Made by a program: the position numbers and the translations under genes. This document shows positions 33,981 to 42,606 of a stretch of DNA of 55,622 bases, piece after piece; within the stretch, counting starts at the first letter, position 1, and the number at the start of each line of letters is the position of its first letter. This stretch comes from Akkermansiaceae bacterium UBA2367 (GTDB lineage: Bacteria; Verrucomicrobiota; Verrucomicrobiia; Verrucomicrobiales; DEV007), in contig DDTJ01000062.1 in the NCBI GenBank assembly GCA_002344525.1, forward strand, positions 1-55,622. The letters are read 5' to 3'. Below the pieces are notes generated by a model. The model ran no database searches, had not been told where the DNA came from, and was given only the letters and a program-made list of their open reading frames with translations.

Positions 33981-34010
33981 TATTATTTAGGAAAAGTGAA
34001 ATAATTTCAA
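33981..34010 (-). promoter_or_regulatory. Candidate promoter of parE-parC
   Basis: On the minus strand TTGAAA (34010-34005) is followed after 18 bases by ATAATA (33986-33981), in an AT-rich patch of an otherwise GC-rich region and about 25 bases before the parE ATG. The alternative -10 TAAATA has a 15-base spacer. Confidence 0.35.
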
Positions 34011-34192
34011 CTGTTTCCAAACTGGTTCGCAAAGAATTTTTTTGATCCCCGTTAGCGGCGGCGGAAATTTTATACGTTTGTTAGTCAGCTCCCGGCAGGT
34101 TCGAGGAGTTCCGGCACGGGACCACCATCCCGACAATCCTTGTCGCGGCGTCTCGCGACGAAAGGGTGCGGGAAAGGCGGGCTGGTCCGCTT

Positions 34193-36232
34193 TCAGAGCG
34201 GCTGCACGAGCCGCCGCCAGAGCGGGTCGAGATGGAGGGTGACGAGCTGCGCCGCCTTCTCCGCGTCGGGGGAGCTTCCGTAGTCGCGCATGGTGAGGTC
34301 GGCGGCGTAGATCATCGCGAGCTCGCGGTCGTTCATCTCGATGATGTCGACGCGACCGCGGATGACGGCGGGGCTGAACCCGAAACTGGCGAACAGCGCG
34401 GGATCGAAGGGTTCGGAGGGATGCGAGAAGGCGGCGATCTTCTCGTACCGGTTCGAGGAGATCGATTGCTGGAGGAGGTGGTTCCAGAAATGGACGTTGC
34501 GGGGCGATTCGAAACCGACGAGGACGGAGTGGCCGCGTGCGCTCCAGCGGAGGCAGACGGTGCGGCTGCTGGGATGGCGCTCCTCCTGCTGACCGAGGGC
34601 GGGATGCTTCTCGCCGACCGCACGGATGAAGCGCCCGACGCGGTCGAGATCAAGGGCGAGCGCGGGACCGGAGAGCAGTTCGCGCTCGTGCCGCGCGAGG
34701 GTCTGTTCGAGGGAGGCGCGGGTGAGCGGCGCTTTCGGCGGCGGAGCCACGGTCGCGGCCACGCCTTGGCCTTGGGAAAGGGGAGGCGTGAACCCGGAGA
34801 AGAAGGAATCCGGGATGGGGACGGTCTCCCGCGTCTCCTGCCGGACGGGCGGCGGTGGCGGAATTTGCCTTTCGACTTCGCCGAAGCGGGCTTCGGGCGC
34901 TTCGCTCACCACCGTCTTTCCGGTACCGCGGATGTCGTCGATGATGGAGTCGATGGCGGCGAGATCGCTCTCGCGCATCGGCGGGGGCGGGGTGGCCGGG
35001 ACTCGCGCGGGCTCCTCGTCGCGCGGAAGGTCGGCGAAGAAATGGCCTTCGCTCGCAGTCGCGGTCGCGGGGAAATCCTTCGCCTCACGCCTCCATCGTT
35101 CCGAGGCTTGGCGCAAGGCCTTGCGGGGGGAGAGAAGTGAATCGGGATCGCTCCAGCGGTGCTTCTCGGCGAGGCGCGAGGCGAAATCCGCCGCGACCGT
35201 CTCCGCGAGGAGAGTGCGGCGGAGGCGATGCTTCACCAGCTCCTTCGCCGCCTCGGCGTCGATGGAGTGGAGGCGCAGCGCTTCGCCGTCGAGCCGGTCG
35301 CGCCAAGCCGAAGGCAGGTTCCCGGCGAAGACGGAGGACCACAGGTCGCCGTTCACGCAGACGAGGGTGACGGTGCGCGGCGCGTTCTCGCGGATGCCGT
35401 TCACGATTTCGGCGATCTCCATCCCCGCCGTGTCGGAGCGGTGGAATCCGTCGAGGGCGTCGGCCACCAGCATCGCGGGGCGATGGTCCGTGGCGATGCG
35501 GAGCAGTTGCAGGAGCCGTTCGCGCGCCTCGCCGTTGGAGAGGCCCCGGAGCCGGTCGAGGGCACCCTCCTCGCGGAGGTTCAGGTCGACGAAGAGGCGG
35601 GTCCAGAAGGCGAGCTCGCCGTCCCCCATGCCGAAGCGGCGGGGCAGCTCGGGTCCGGCGGCGCGAGCGAAATCGGCGGCGCGTTTGTCCAGCCAGAGGA
35701 GGAGGCGCGAATCCGGCTCGCGGGCGAGGAGGGTCGCGGACTCCGCCCGCAGCCTCGCCGGGTCCACCGGGCATTCGCGGGGATCCACCGCGCCTTTGGC
35801 CAATCCATCGAGAAGGAGCCGGGCGAGGAAACGGCGGGAGAATTCGTCGAGAGGAGCGATTCGCGGACGCCCCGGCGAGGCGTACGCGGAGAACTGCCGC
35901 AGGATCGAGGAGAGAGCCACCGGCCAAGTCGCGGGGCGGGAGCGGTCGAATGGCAGGAGCAAAGTCGGAACGGCCGCGCCGAGATGGTCGCGCAGACGGG
36001 CGACGAGATGCGACTTCCCGTAGCCGGCTTCCGGCGCGGTCAGAAGGAGGAGCCGGCCGGGACCGGGCGGGACGGCGGACCCTTCGCCCTCTTCGTTGGA
36101 AGGAAGGAGCCGCTCCACCGCCTCGACCACCCGGGCGAAGGCCTCGCGATGGATGCGGGCGACGCCGGGGAGGTTCGCGGGATGGTCCACGAAGAGATCG
36201 TCGAGGAAGGGGTTGGCGGCGGCGTCAGCCAT
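34193..36232 (-). CDS. Uncharacterised P-loop (AAA-type) ATPase
   Basis: A 679-residue cytoplasmic protein. Residues about 20-380 form an AAA-like ATPase: Walker A TAPEAGYGKSHLVARL, Walker B-like PAMLVADALDGFH, and a later RLHSIDAEAAKELV lid region. A Pro-rich disordered linker (about 400-520) leads to a C-terminal alpha/beta domain of about 150 residues (TVCLRWSARGHSVLVGFES, RGRVDIIEMNDRELAMIYAADL). That end resembles proteins reading out ATPase state but I cannot name it. The plan looks like a signalling or complex-assembly ATPase found in Verrucomicrobia. It is transcribed away from the MFS gene. Confidence 0.75.
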   Translation of the reverse strand: MADAAANPFLDDLFVDHPANLPGVARIHREAFARVVEAVERLLPSNEEGEGSAVPPGPGRLLLLTAPEAGYGKSHLVARLRDHLGAAVPTLLLPFDRSRPATWPVALSSILRQFSAYASPGRPRIAPLDEFSRRFLARLLLDGLAKGAVDPRECPVDPARLRAESATLLAREPDSRLLLWLDKRAADFARAAGPELPRRFGMGDGELAFWTRLFVDLNLREEGALDRLRGLSNGEARERLLQLLRIATDHRPAMLVADALDGFHRSDTAGMEIAEIVNGIRENAPRTVTLVCVNGDLWSSVFAGNLPSAWRDRLDGEALRLHSIDAEAAKELVKHRLRRTLLAETVAADFASRLAEKHRWSDPDSLLSPRKALRQASERWRREAKDFPATATASEGHFFADLPRDEEPARVPATPPPPMRESDLAAIDSIIDDIRGTGKTVVSEAPEARFGEVERQIPPPPPVRQETRETVPIPDSFFSGFTPPLSQGQGVAATVAPPPKAPLTRASLEQTLARHERELLSGPALALDLDRVGRFIRAVGEKHPALGQQEERHPSSRTVCLRWSARGHSVLVGFESPRNVHFWNHLLQQSISSNRYEKIAAFSHPSEPFDPALFASFGFSPAVIRGRVDIIEMNDRELAMIYAADLTMRDYGSSPDAEKAAQLVTLHLDPLWRRLVQPL

Positions 36233-36511
36233 GGGGGAGGACTGGCAGAAATCGAATAGCAGGAACGACTCTAAAAATTGAACAAAATTTCAAAAATGCA
36301 ATATTCAATATTTTCCAGAAAGAGAAACACCAGAGCGAGTCCAGTGTCAAGGAGGAGGGGATCGGAACGGCGGAAATCCCCCGTTTGGAGGGCATGACGC
36401 GATTTTGTCGTCATTTATGCTTGTGGAACCCGGTCGTTTTGATAAGAAAGCGCCTCGTTCCGGCGACTTTCTCAACCCTCGTCGGCTTTCCTTCTCGATT
36501 CCATCCAGCTT

Positions 36512-38143
36512 ATGAGCGACCAAAAACCCTCGAAGGCCCTGTTCTGGGGCTGCTTCATTGCCCTGATCACCACCGGCTTCGCTTTCGTCGGACGCCTCGA
36601 ACTCCTCGGCGTCTGGGGAAAGGAATTCAATCTAGACAAGCAGCAGTTGGGCATCTTGGCCGGCATCGGGATTTGGCCCTTCGCCGTGAGCATCATCCTG
36701 TTCAGCTTGTTCATCGACAAGGTCGGCTACAAGGCGGCGATGCTCTTCGCCTTCGCCAGCCATTTGATCTGGGCGACCTTGGGTGTGGCGGCCTATTTCA
36801 TCTCCAAGGGCGGCAACACCTCGCTCGCCTACAATATCCTCGTCGTCGGCAGCTTGATCGCCGCCTTGGGCAACGGGTCGGTGGAGGCCTTCATCAACCC
36901 GGTCGTCGCCACCATCTTCAGCCGCGACAAGACGAAGTGGCTCAACATCCTCCATGCGGCTTGGCCGGGTGGGCTCGTGCTGATGGGCATCATCGTCATC
37001 GTCCTCGAAAAGGCGCTTGAGAACGCACCTTGGGCGGTGAATGTCGGCATCATCGCCGTGCCCACCCTCATCTACGGGGCGATGCTGATCAAACAGAAGT
37101 TCCCCGTCAGCGAGCGTGTCTCCTCCGGTGTCAGCTATCGCGAAATGCTCGGGGAGTTCGGCGCCTTCGGCGCTCTCGTCGCAGGAACCCTCGTAGGGCT
37201 GCAAATCTCGATCTTCTGCCGCGAAGCCGGCATCGCACCCGACCTCACGCACAAGTCTTCCTGGATCATCGGGATCGTCGTCGGCGTAGTCTCGGCCCTC
37301 GCGATGGGCATCTACACGAAATCGCTGGGCCGCGGGCTCATGGCGGTGCTCGTGATCATCATGATGCCGCTCGCCATCACGGAGATCGGGACCGACGGCT
37401 GGATCACCGCCGCGATGGCCTCCTTCGCCCAGCAAAACGGATTCCCCCCGGTGGCCGTGCTCATCTACACCTCGCTGATCATGCTGGTGCTCCGCTTCTT
37501 CGCCGGCCCCATCGTCCATGCATTGACTCCGCTTGGGCTGCTGATCGTTTCCGCGGTTCTCGCCATCATCGGCCTCGTCTGGCTCAGCACCGCGCAAGCC
37601 GCCGTGCTCATCGTCGCCGCGACCCTCTACGGTCTCGGCAAAACCTTCTTCTGGCCGACCATGCTCGGCATCGTGTCCGAGCAGACCCCGAAAGGCGGAG
37701 CCCTGACGCTGAACGCCATCTCCGGCATCGGGATGCTCGCCTGCGGAGCGATCGGCTTCCCCCTGCTCGGTCTCTTCCAGATCAACACGCAGAAGGCCGA
37801 ACTCGCCGAAAGCCCACTCCTCGCCTCGTCGATCCCGGCCATCGTGGAGAAAGTAGACGGCAAGCCCGCGTTGAAGACGGTCGTCGCGGCCGAGGGACTC
37901 TTCGGCACCTACAGCAATGTCGATACCGCCGCCATCGACGCCGAGATTGCCAAAGTGGAAGACGAAAGCAAAAAGGCGGAGCTGGTGGCGGAGGTCAAAC
38001 GGATTGCCGACGAGTCGCCGAAACACTCGCTCGCCAAAATTGCGATCTTCCCCTCCTTCATGCTCCTCGCCTACCTCGGCCTGTTCCTCTACTTCCGGTC
38101 GAAAGGGGGCTACAAGCCCATCGTCATCGGGGACGGTCATTGA
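36512..38143 (+). CDS. MFS transporter with a long insertion before the last helix
   Basis: A 543-residue major facilitator protein with twelve predicted membrane helices. It opens MSDQKPSKALFWGCFIALIT; the loop between helices 2 and 3 (FIDKVGYKAAMLF) fits the D-x-x-G-x-R/K motif. Between helix 11 and the final helix is a hydrophilic insert of about 80 residues (about 435-515) rich in Ala, Asp and Lys, with a predicted coiled coil. No substrate signature is evident. The AT-rich region 36270-36320 upstream is shared with the divergent ATPase gene and probably contains their promoters. A strong terminator follows. Confidence 0.88.
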   Translation: MSDQKPSKALFWGCFIALITTGFAFVGRLELLGVWGKEFNLDKQQLGILAGIGIWPFAVSIILFSLFIDKVGYKAAMLFAFASHLIWATLGVAAYFISKGGNTSLAYNILVVGSLIAALGNGSVEAFINPVVATIFSRDKTKWLNILHAAWPGGLVLMGIIVIVLEKALENAPWAVNVGIIAVPTLIYGAMLIKQKFPVSERVSSGVSYREMLGEFGAFGALVAGTLVGLQISIFCREAGIAPDLTHKSSWIIGIVVGVVSALAMGIYTKSLGRGLMAVLVIIMMPLAITEIGTDGWITAAMASFAQQNGFPPVAVLIYTSLIMLVLRFFAGPIVHALTPLGLLIVSAVLAIIGLVWLSTAQAAVLIVAATLYGLGKTFFWPTMLGIVSEQTPKGGALTLNAISGIGMLACGAIGFPLLGLFQINTQKAELAESPLLASSIPAIVEKVDGKPALKTVVAAEGLFGTYSNVDTAAIDAEIAKVEDESKKAELVAEVKRIADESPKHSLAKIAIFPSFMLLAYLGLFLYFRSKGGYKPIVIGDGH

Positions 38144-38173
38144 GCCGCCCTCCCGCGAAGGTTTTCCTTTACC

Positions 38174-38205
38174 AAAGGGGAGGCTCGCGCCTCCCCTTTC
38201 CTTTT
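38174..38205 (+). terminator. Rho-independent terminator after the MFS gene
   Basis: AAAGGGGAGGC (38174-38184), loop TCGC and GCCTCCCCTTT (38189-38199) form an 11-bp perfect stem followed by CCTTTTCC. It is 30 bases past the MFS stop and ends 8 bases before the next ATG. Confidence 0.75.
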
Positions 38206-38212
38206 CCCGACC

Positions 38213-38563
38213 ATGCGCATCCACACCTACGCCAAGTGCGACACCTGCCGGAAGGCCGTGAAGTGGCTCAAGGCCCGCAGCCTCGCCTTCGAGGAGATCC
38301 CCATCCGCGAGCAGCCGCCGTCGGAGGCGGATCTGCGGCGGATGCTCGTCATCTATCGAGGGGACTTGAAGCGGCTCTTCAACACCTCCGGCGGCGACTA
38401 CCGGGAGATGAAGCTGGGGGAAACGCTGCCGTCGATGGCCGAAGACGAAGCCATCGCCCTGCTCGCCTCGAACGGGAACCTCGTGAAGCGCCCTTTCCTT
38501 CTCACCGCGAAGGGCGGTCTCGTCGGTTTCAAGGAAGCGGAGTGGGAGGCCTTTTTCGGGTGA
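38213..38563 (+). CDS. ArsC/Spx-family thioredoxin-fold protein
   Basis: A 116-residue protein: MRIHTYAKCDTCRKAVKWLK with a CxxC motif, IPIREQPPSEADLRRML, the RPFLLTAKGGLVGF segment. The Arg after the second Cys and the KRP motif are typical of the arsenate-reductase/Spx/YffB superfamily. True arsenate reduction is unproven; no arsenic genes are nearby, and YffB-like members are of unknown role. It begins right after the MFS terminator and probably has its own promoter or is read through. Confidence 0.85.
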   Translation: MRIHTYAKCDTCRKAVKWLKARSLAFEEIPIREQPPSEADLRRMLVIYRGDLKRLFNTSGGDYREMKLGETLPSMAEDEAIALLASNGNLVKRPFLLTAKGGLVGFKEAEWEAFFG

Positions 38564-38622
38564 GCGGCGAAGGTTTCTCGCCGGGCTTTGCTTGACGACG
38601 ATGCCGTCTTGTTCGAGACCGA

Positions 38623-39555
38623 TCAGCACAACGCCGACCACAGCGCCGACCGCCAAACGGCGGACCGAGGGATTTTGATGCGTTCGCGTAGGACGCGCTC
38701 CGCTCCGGCTTCGTCGAGGAGCCGTGTGGTTTTTTCGGCGAGCCGCATGGGCAGCCGCGTGCAGAAGCGGACGCGGGGTTCGCGGACGGCTTTGGTGTAA
38801 GTCTCCGCTTTTTCGAGAAAGTCGCGGCAAAGCCAGAGCCAACGCTGGAACACCGGCTCGACCATGGCAGAGGACGGGAGTCCCGCGCCGTCCCATCCGG
38901 CGGCGCGCAATTCGTCGACGGGCAGGTAACAGCGGCCACGCGCAAAGTCCTCGCGCAGGTCGCGGAGGATGTTGACTAGTTGCAGCGCTTGGCCCAGTCT
39001 GGCTCCTCTCGCGAGCATCGAAGAGAATTTGTCGGGATCGGCGAAACCTTCCTCGAGGGTGGCGAAGGCCGTTTTCGTCCAGAATTCGCCGACGCAGCCG
39101 GCGACGCGATGGGTGTAGAGGAGCAGATCGCCGGTACCGGCGCAGGCGGCGGGACCGGAAGCGAAGGCGGTCAAGTCCCAGACCTGACCCTCTAGGATGG
39201 TCTGGAGGACTTCGGCGAGGAGTTCACGAAGGACGGGGTCTTGGGCACGATAGGCAGCGACGAGTTCATCGGCCCGCGAGACCAGGGCCTGCTCGCCCGG
39301 ATGGGCCAGCCGCCCGGCGAGCGAAGCGGGATCGCCCAAGAGGCGGTCTCGTTCCCCCGAGATGACGAGCCGGAAATCGTCGAGTAGGCCAAGGCGTTCG
39401 TCTTCCGGCAAGCCCGGCGCGTCCGCAAGCGTGTCGCTGAAGCGGGCGAGGAGATAGCCCAGCGAAACCGGCCCGCGCATCGGGGAGGGGAGGAAGCGCA
39501 AGCTCAGGTAGAAAGAGCGCGAGACGGAGCGCAGAAGCCCCTCCCGTCCATCCAT
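38623..39555 (-). CDS. Squalene/phytoene synthase family protein
   Basis: A 310-residue isoprenoid-condensing enzyme. The first Asp-rich motif is FSDTLADAPG, and the second is NILRDLREDFARGRCYLP, both intact for Mg-diphosphate binding; an early SRSFYLSLRFLP is also typical. It would join two C15 or C20 prenyl diphosphates head to head, making squalene (hopanoids) or phytoene (carotenoids). No partner genes (shc, crtI, hpnC/D) lie nearby to decide. The ATG at 39555 is preferred over an upstream GTG at 39579 because GAAGGTGG precedes it. The heptamer repeat at 39579-39606 lies in its leader. Confidence 0.9.
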   Translation of the reverse strand: MDGREGLLRSVSRSFYLSLRFLPSPMRGPVSLGYLLARFSDTLADAPGLPEDERLGLLDDFRLVISGERDRLLGDPASLAGRLAHPGEQALVSRADELVAAYRAQDPVLRELLAEVLQTILEGQVWDLTAFASGPAACAGTGDLLLYTHRVAGCVGEFWTKTAFATLEEGFADPDKFSSMLARGARLGQALQLVNILRDLREDFARGRCYLPVDELRAAGWDGAGLPSSAMVEPVFQRWLWLCRDFLEKAETYTKAVREPRVRFCTRLPMRLAEKTTRLLDEAGAERVLRERIKIPRSAVWRSALWSALC

Positions 39556-39578
39556 CAAAACGCCACCTTCACGGTCCA

Positions 39579-39606
39579 CCTTTTACCTTTCACTTTTCAC
39601 CTTTTA
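39579..39606. repeat. Four tandem heptamers between the DAHP synthase gene and the squalene/phytoene synthase gene
   Basis: CCTTTTA, CCTTTCA, CTTTTCA and CCTTTTA follow each other without gaps, period seven. The last heptamer ends in the TAA stop codon of the DAHP synthase gene (read on the minus strand). A related purine-rich set in opposite orientation lies at 40681-40715. Confidence 0.75.
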
Positions 39607-40653
39607 CTGAGCGAGTCGCTCCGCCGCCTCGCGCAAGATTCGCTCCGTCGTTTCCCAGCTGATACAAGGGTCGGTGACGGATTGTCCCCAGACCATGGCG
39701 GCGCGGTCTTCGAGGATGTTCTGGTTTCCCTCGACGAGGTTGCTTTCGAGCATCGCGCCGACGATGCGGCGGTTCCCGGCGGCGCGTTGCGCGACGATCT
39801 CCTCGAAGACGCCGGGCATTTTTTGGAAATCCTTCGAGCAGTTCGCGTGGCTGGCGTCGATGACGAGGGCAGGGTTCACCACGCCTTTCTCCAAGTCCGC
39901 CACCGCCGCCTCGACCGAAGCGGGATCGTGGTTCGGCCCGCCGTCGCCGCCGCGCAGGACAGTGTGGCAGTTCGCGTTGCCGCGCGTGCTCACCATCGAG
40001 GCGACGCCCTCGGGACTGATTCCGAAGAAGGTCTGCGGGGCCTTGGCCGCCTTCAGCGCGTTCACCACCGCGGCCATACCGCCGAAGGTCGTGTTCTTGA
40101 ACCCCACCGGCATGGAGAGTCCCGAGGCCATCTGGCGGTGCGTCTGCGACTCGACCGTGCGCGCTCCGATGGCCGCCCAGCAGATGAGGTCGGCGAGATA
40201 CTGCGGGGTGATGGGGTCGAGGAATTCCGTCGCCGTGGGCAGGCCGCGCCCGACGATTTCCCCGAGCACTTCGCGGGCGATGCGGAGTCCTTCGGAAAGG
40301 TTCGCGGTGCCGTCAAGGTCGGGGTCCATGATGAGCCCCTTCCAGCCCACCGAGGTGCGCGGCTTTTCGAAATAGACCCGCATCACGATCTCGAGGCGCT
40401 CGTTCAGTTCCCCGCACAAAGCGGCGAGCCGATCCGCGTAGGCGATCCCCTGCGCCGGGTCGTGGATGGAGCAGGGGCCGACGATGACGAGGAAACGGTC
40501 GGAGCGTCCGTGCAGGATGTCCTCGATGCGGCGGCGGGCCGAGGAGACGGTGGCGGCTTGCTCCTCCGTGCGCGGGCGCTCGTGCATGAGCAGGGCCGGG
40601 GCGGGGAGGGGGACGTTGAAGACGACGTTGAGATCGGTGACGGGTTCGGACAT
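39604..40653 (-). CDS. aroG: DAHP synthase, class I
   Basis: 3-Deoxy-D-arabino-heptulosonate-7-phosphate synthase, the first step of the shikimate pathway. The 349-residue protein is the length of E. coli AroG. It has VIVGPCSIHDPAQG, the PEP/metal segment RVYFEKPRTSVGWKGLI, DPDLDG, GLPTATEFLDPITPQY, GARTVESQTHRQMASGL and DASHANCSKD. The paralogue type (Phe-, Tyr- or Trp-sensitive) cannot be read, so the symbol is generic. Heptamer repeats flank it on both sides. Confidence 0.95.
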   Translation of the reverse strand: MSEPVTDLNVVFNVPLPAPALLMHERPRTEEQAATVSSARRRIEDILHGRSDRFLVIVGPCSIHDPAQGIAYADRLAALCGELNERLEIVMRVYFEKPRTSVGWKGLIMDPDLDGTANLSEGLRIAREVLGEIVGRGLPTATEFLDPITPQYLADLICWAAIGARTVESQTHRQMASGLSMPVGFKNTTFGGMAAVVNALKAAKAPQTFFGISPEGVASMVSTRGNANCHTVLRGGDGGPNHDPASVEAAVADLEKGVVNPALVIDASHANCSKDFQKMPGVFEEIVAQRAAGNRRIVGAMLESNLVEGNQNILEDRAAMVWGQSVTDPCISWETTERILREAAERLAQ

Positions 40654-40680
40654 GGGGGTGGGGCGGCCTGCGACCGCCGT

Positions 40681-40715
40681 GAAAGGTAAAAGGGAAAAAG
40701 GGAAAGGTAAAAGGG
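40681..40715. repeat. Five tandem purine heptamers upstream of aroG
   Basis: GAAAGGT, AAAAGGG, AAAAAGG, GAAAGGT, AAAAGGG, period seven without gaps, starting 27 bases before the aroG start codon. It is the inverted counterpart of the pyrimidine set at 39579-39606, so aroG is bracketed by related repeats facing each other. Confidence 0.75.
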
Positions 40716-40737
40716 TTGTTCGTGTCTCTCACCTCCT

Positions 40738-40817
40738 ACTCCTTACTCTTACCTCTTACTCGACGTCGCTAGGCCAAACGAGGATTGAGTAAGGAGTAAG
40801 AGGTAAGAGTAAGGAGT
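40738..40817. repeat. Perfect 24-bp inverted repeat with seven-base periodicity
   Basis: The arms 40738-40761 and 40794-40817 are perfectly complementary over 24 bases (ACTCCTTACTCTTACC... against its complement), with a 32-base spacer. Each arm keeps a seven-base pattern, as ACTCCTT, ACTCTTA, CCTCTTA. The element fills most of the gap between moeA and aroG, both on the minus strand, and would form a very stable RNA hairpin. The style matches 29454-29550. Confidence 0.85.
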
Positions 40818-40828
40818 AAGAAAATTTC

Positions 40829-42019
40829 TCAAATCAGGCGGTAGATCACAGGTTCGCCGGGAGCGACGGATTGATCGGGTGCGAGGCGGATGAGGCAGTT
40901 CGCCCGGCTCAGGCCGTAGATGGCGTGGGATTGCTGGGTGCCGGAGAGGCGCACCCGGCCGTTTTCAACGATGCCGCGCAGGTAGTGGGGACGGTCGCCG
41001 GGATTGGCCATCGCCTCCGCAGCGATACCGGAGAGCGTGCCTGGCCCGGCGGGACCCGCCTCGACTTCGTGGCCGAGAAGTCGATGGATCACCGGAGCGA
41101 CGAAGAGCGTGAAAGTGACGAAGGCCGAGACCGGATTCCCCGGCAGGCCGAAGACGAGGGTGCCGTCGGGATGGCGACCGAAGAGGAAAGGCTTGCCCGG
41201 CTTCACCCGCACCCGCCAGAATTCCGTCTCCACCCCGAGTTCCGTCAGCGTCTCCTTCACGTAATCCCGCTCGCCCACCGACACGCCGCCCGCGACGACG
41301 ACGAGATCGGCGGCGGCGAGGGCGCGGCTCAAGGTTTCCCGCAAGATTTCGGGATTGTCGATGGCATGGGAGGCGGCCCCGATGGCCCCCGCCCGCGCCA
41401 CCGCGGCTTGGAGCATGGGGGAGTTGCTGTTGTAGATTTCGCCGGGCAGCAGAGGGGCGCCCGGTTCGACGAGCTCGTCGCCGGTGGTCACGATTTGGAC
41501 AAGCGGCCTGGCGTGGATAGGCACCTCGGGGATGCCCTGCGAGGCGAGCAGTCCGAGACGCGCTGGCGTGAGGACCTCCCCTCGGCGCAGCAGGATCTGG
41601 CCCGCGCAAACGTCGCCGCCGCGACGGCGGACGTTCTCTCCCGGCTCGACTCCTTCATGCAAAGTGATGATGCCCCCCGCGACTTCGACATCCTCCTGCA
41701 TCACCACGGCGTCGGCTCCGGTGGGGAGGGGCGCCCCGGTGAAAATGCGGATCGCTTCGCCCGCATCCAAGGTCAGACCGAGGTCGCCTCCGGCGGGCTG
41801 GACGGTTTCCACGAGGCGCAGTCTCGCCCCGGCGAAGGCTTCGGAGGCGCGCACCGCGTAGCCGTCCATGCTGGAGTTGTCGAAAGGGGGGGAGTCGATC
41901 AGGCCGACGATTTCCTGGGAGAGGACCTGGTCGAGGGCGAGTTCCAACGGCACCCAGATCACGGAACCGGGGCTGGTCCATTCCAGAATGCGATGCCGCG
42001 CTTCCGATTCCTCCAACAT
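40829..42019 (-). CDS. moeA: Molybdopterin molybdenumtransferase
   Basis: MoeA inserts molybdenum into adenylated molybdopterin. The 396-residue protein contains the early DSPPFDNSSMDGYAVRA, the RIFTGAPLPTGADAVVMQED motif, RRRGGDV, and the MoCF-type binding segment SNSPMLQAAVARAGA, VVVAGGVSVGERDYVKE and VFGLPGNPVSAFVTF; the C-terminal barrel closes it. The frame is open much further upstream, but the ATG at 42019 (MLEESEARHRILEW) gives the family length. No other molybdenum-cofactor gene is in the window. Confidence 0.93.
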   Translation of the reverse strand: MLEESEARHRILEWTSPGSVIWVPLELALDQVLSQEIVGLIDSPPFDNSSMDGYAVRASEAFAGARLRLVETVQPAGGDLGLTLDAGEAIRIFTGAPLPTGADAVVMQEDVEVAGGIITLHEGVEPGENVRRRGGDVCAGQILLRRGEVLTPARLGLLASQGIPEVPIHARPLVQIVTTGDELVEPGAPLLPGEIYNSNSPMLQAAVARAGAIGAASHAIDNPEILRETLSRALAAADLVVVAGGVSVGERDYVKETLTELGVETEFWRVRVKPGKPFLFGRHPDGTLVFGLPGNPVSAFVTFTLFVAPVIHRLLGHEVEAGPAGPGTLSGIAAEAMANPGDRPHYLRGIVENGRVRLSGTQQSHAIYGLSRANCLIRLAPDQSVAPGEPVIYRLI

Positions 42020-42138
42020 GCCGGGACGAAAGAGGCGACGGCGCAGGGTGTCAAATCGGGAACTGCGCCAGTGTTTTCTTGGAACCGTCCTGTTCTCCTC
42101 TCCATCGATCCGGCGGCAAGGATGTCCGGCGTCGCTTC

Positions 42139-42579
42139 CTATCCCAAAGCGTATCGTGCCTTCCAACTGTCGGGAATCGCAAGTCGCAGACCGTAGAGAT
42201 ACCGGATCAGTTGACCTTGATGCGCCGCTTCGTGCTCCAGTAGATCGACGATCAGCCGGTTCTGGACCTCCGTGAAGGAATCGACCGTGCCGAGGACCTC
42301 CGAAACGCCTTCGGCCGAGCGGCGGAGTGCGTCGGCAACGGGTGCTTTCTCGGTGACCGAGTCGAGGGAGCAGGAGAACCCCGACCACTCGTTCGCTTGG
42401 ATGGCCAAGGCGAAGCTCTCCCGGGCGCCCACCACGCACCAGAGTTGCAATCCCACCGTGTTCGACGGGAGGTCGGGAAGCTTGGAGTCGAGCGCCCCCT
42501 CGTCGATGGAATCGATCAAGTCGCGATAGAGGGCGAAAGACCGGTCGAAACGGTCGGCGATGATGGAGGGGAGGGACAT
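42139..42579 (-). CDS. DinB-superfamily protein
   Basis: A 146-residue helical-bundle protein. It has an N-terminal helix SIIADRFDRSFALYRDLIDSI, a GARESFALAIQANEWSGF segment and the C-terminal metal-binding helix LLEHEAAHQGQLIRYLYGL, with the HExxHQGQ pattern of DinB/YfiT-like proteins. Members bind nickel or zinc and act as thiol-dependent transferases or have no known role. It is followed on the same strand by moeA, but a common task is not evident. Confidence 0.78.
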   Translation of the reverse strand: MSLPSIIADRFDRSFALYRDLIDSIDEGALDSKLPDLPSNTVGLQLWCVVGARESFALAIQANEWSGFSCSLDSVTEKAPVADALRRSAEGVSEVLGTVDSFTEVQNRLIVDLLEHEAAHQGQLIRYLYGLRLAIPDSWKARYALG

Positions 42580-42606
42580 GGCGTTTCTTCGCCTGACAAG
42601 ATCGCC

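Noticed and set aside
36632..38896. A 754-codon open frame on the minus strand across the MFS gene
   Set aside because: Antisense of a clear membrane protein; its Asp/Glu/His/Arg-rich text is the usual mirror of hydrophobic codons.
39165..39195. A GACCTGACCCT segment as another copy of the GGGTCAGGT hairpin
   Set aside because: It is inside the squalene/phytoene-synthase-like gene with no complementary arm of similar length.
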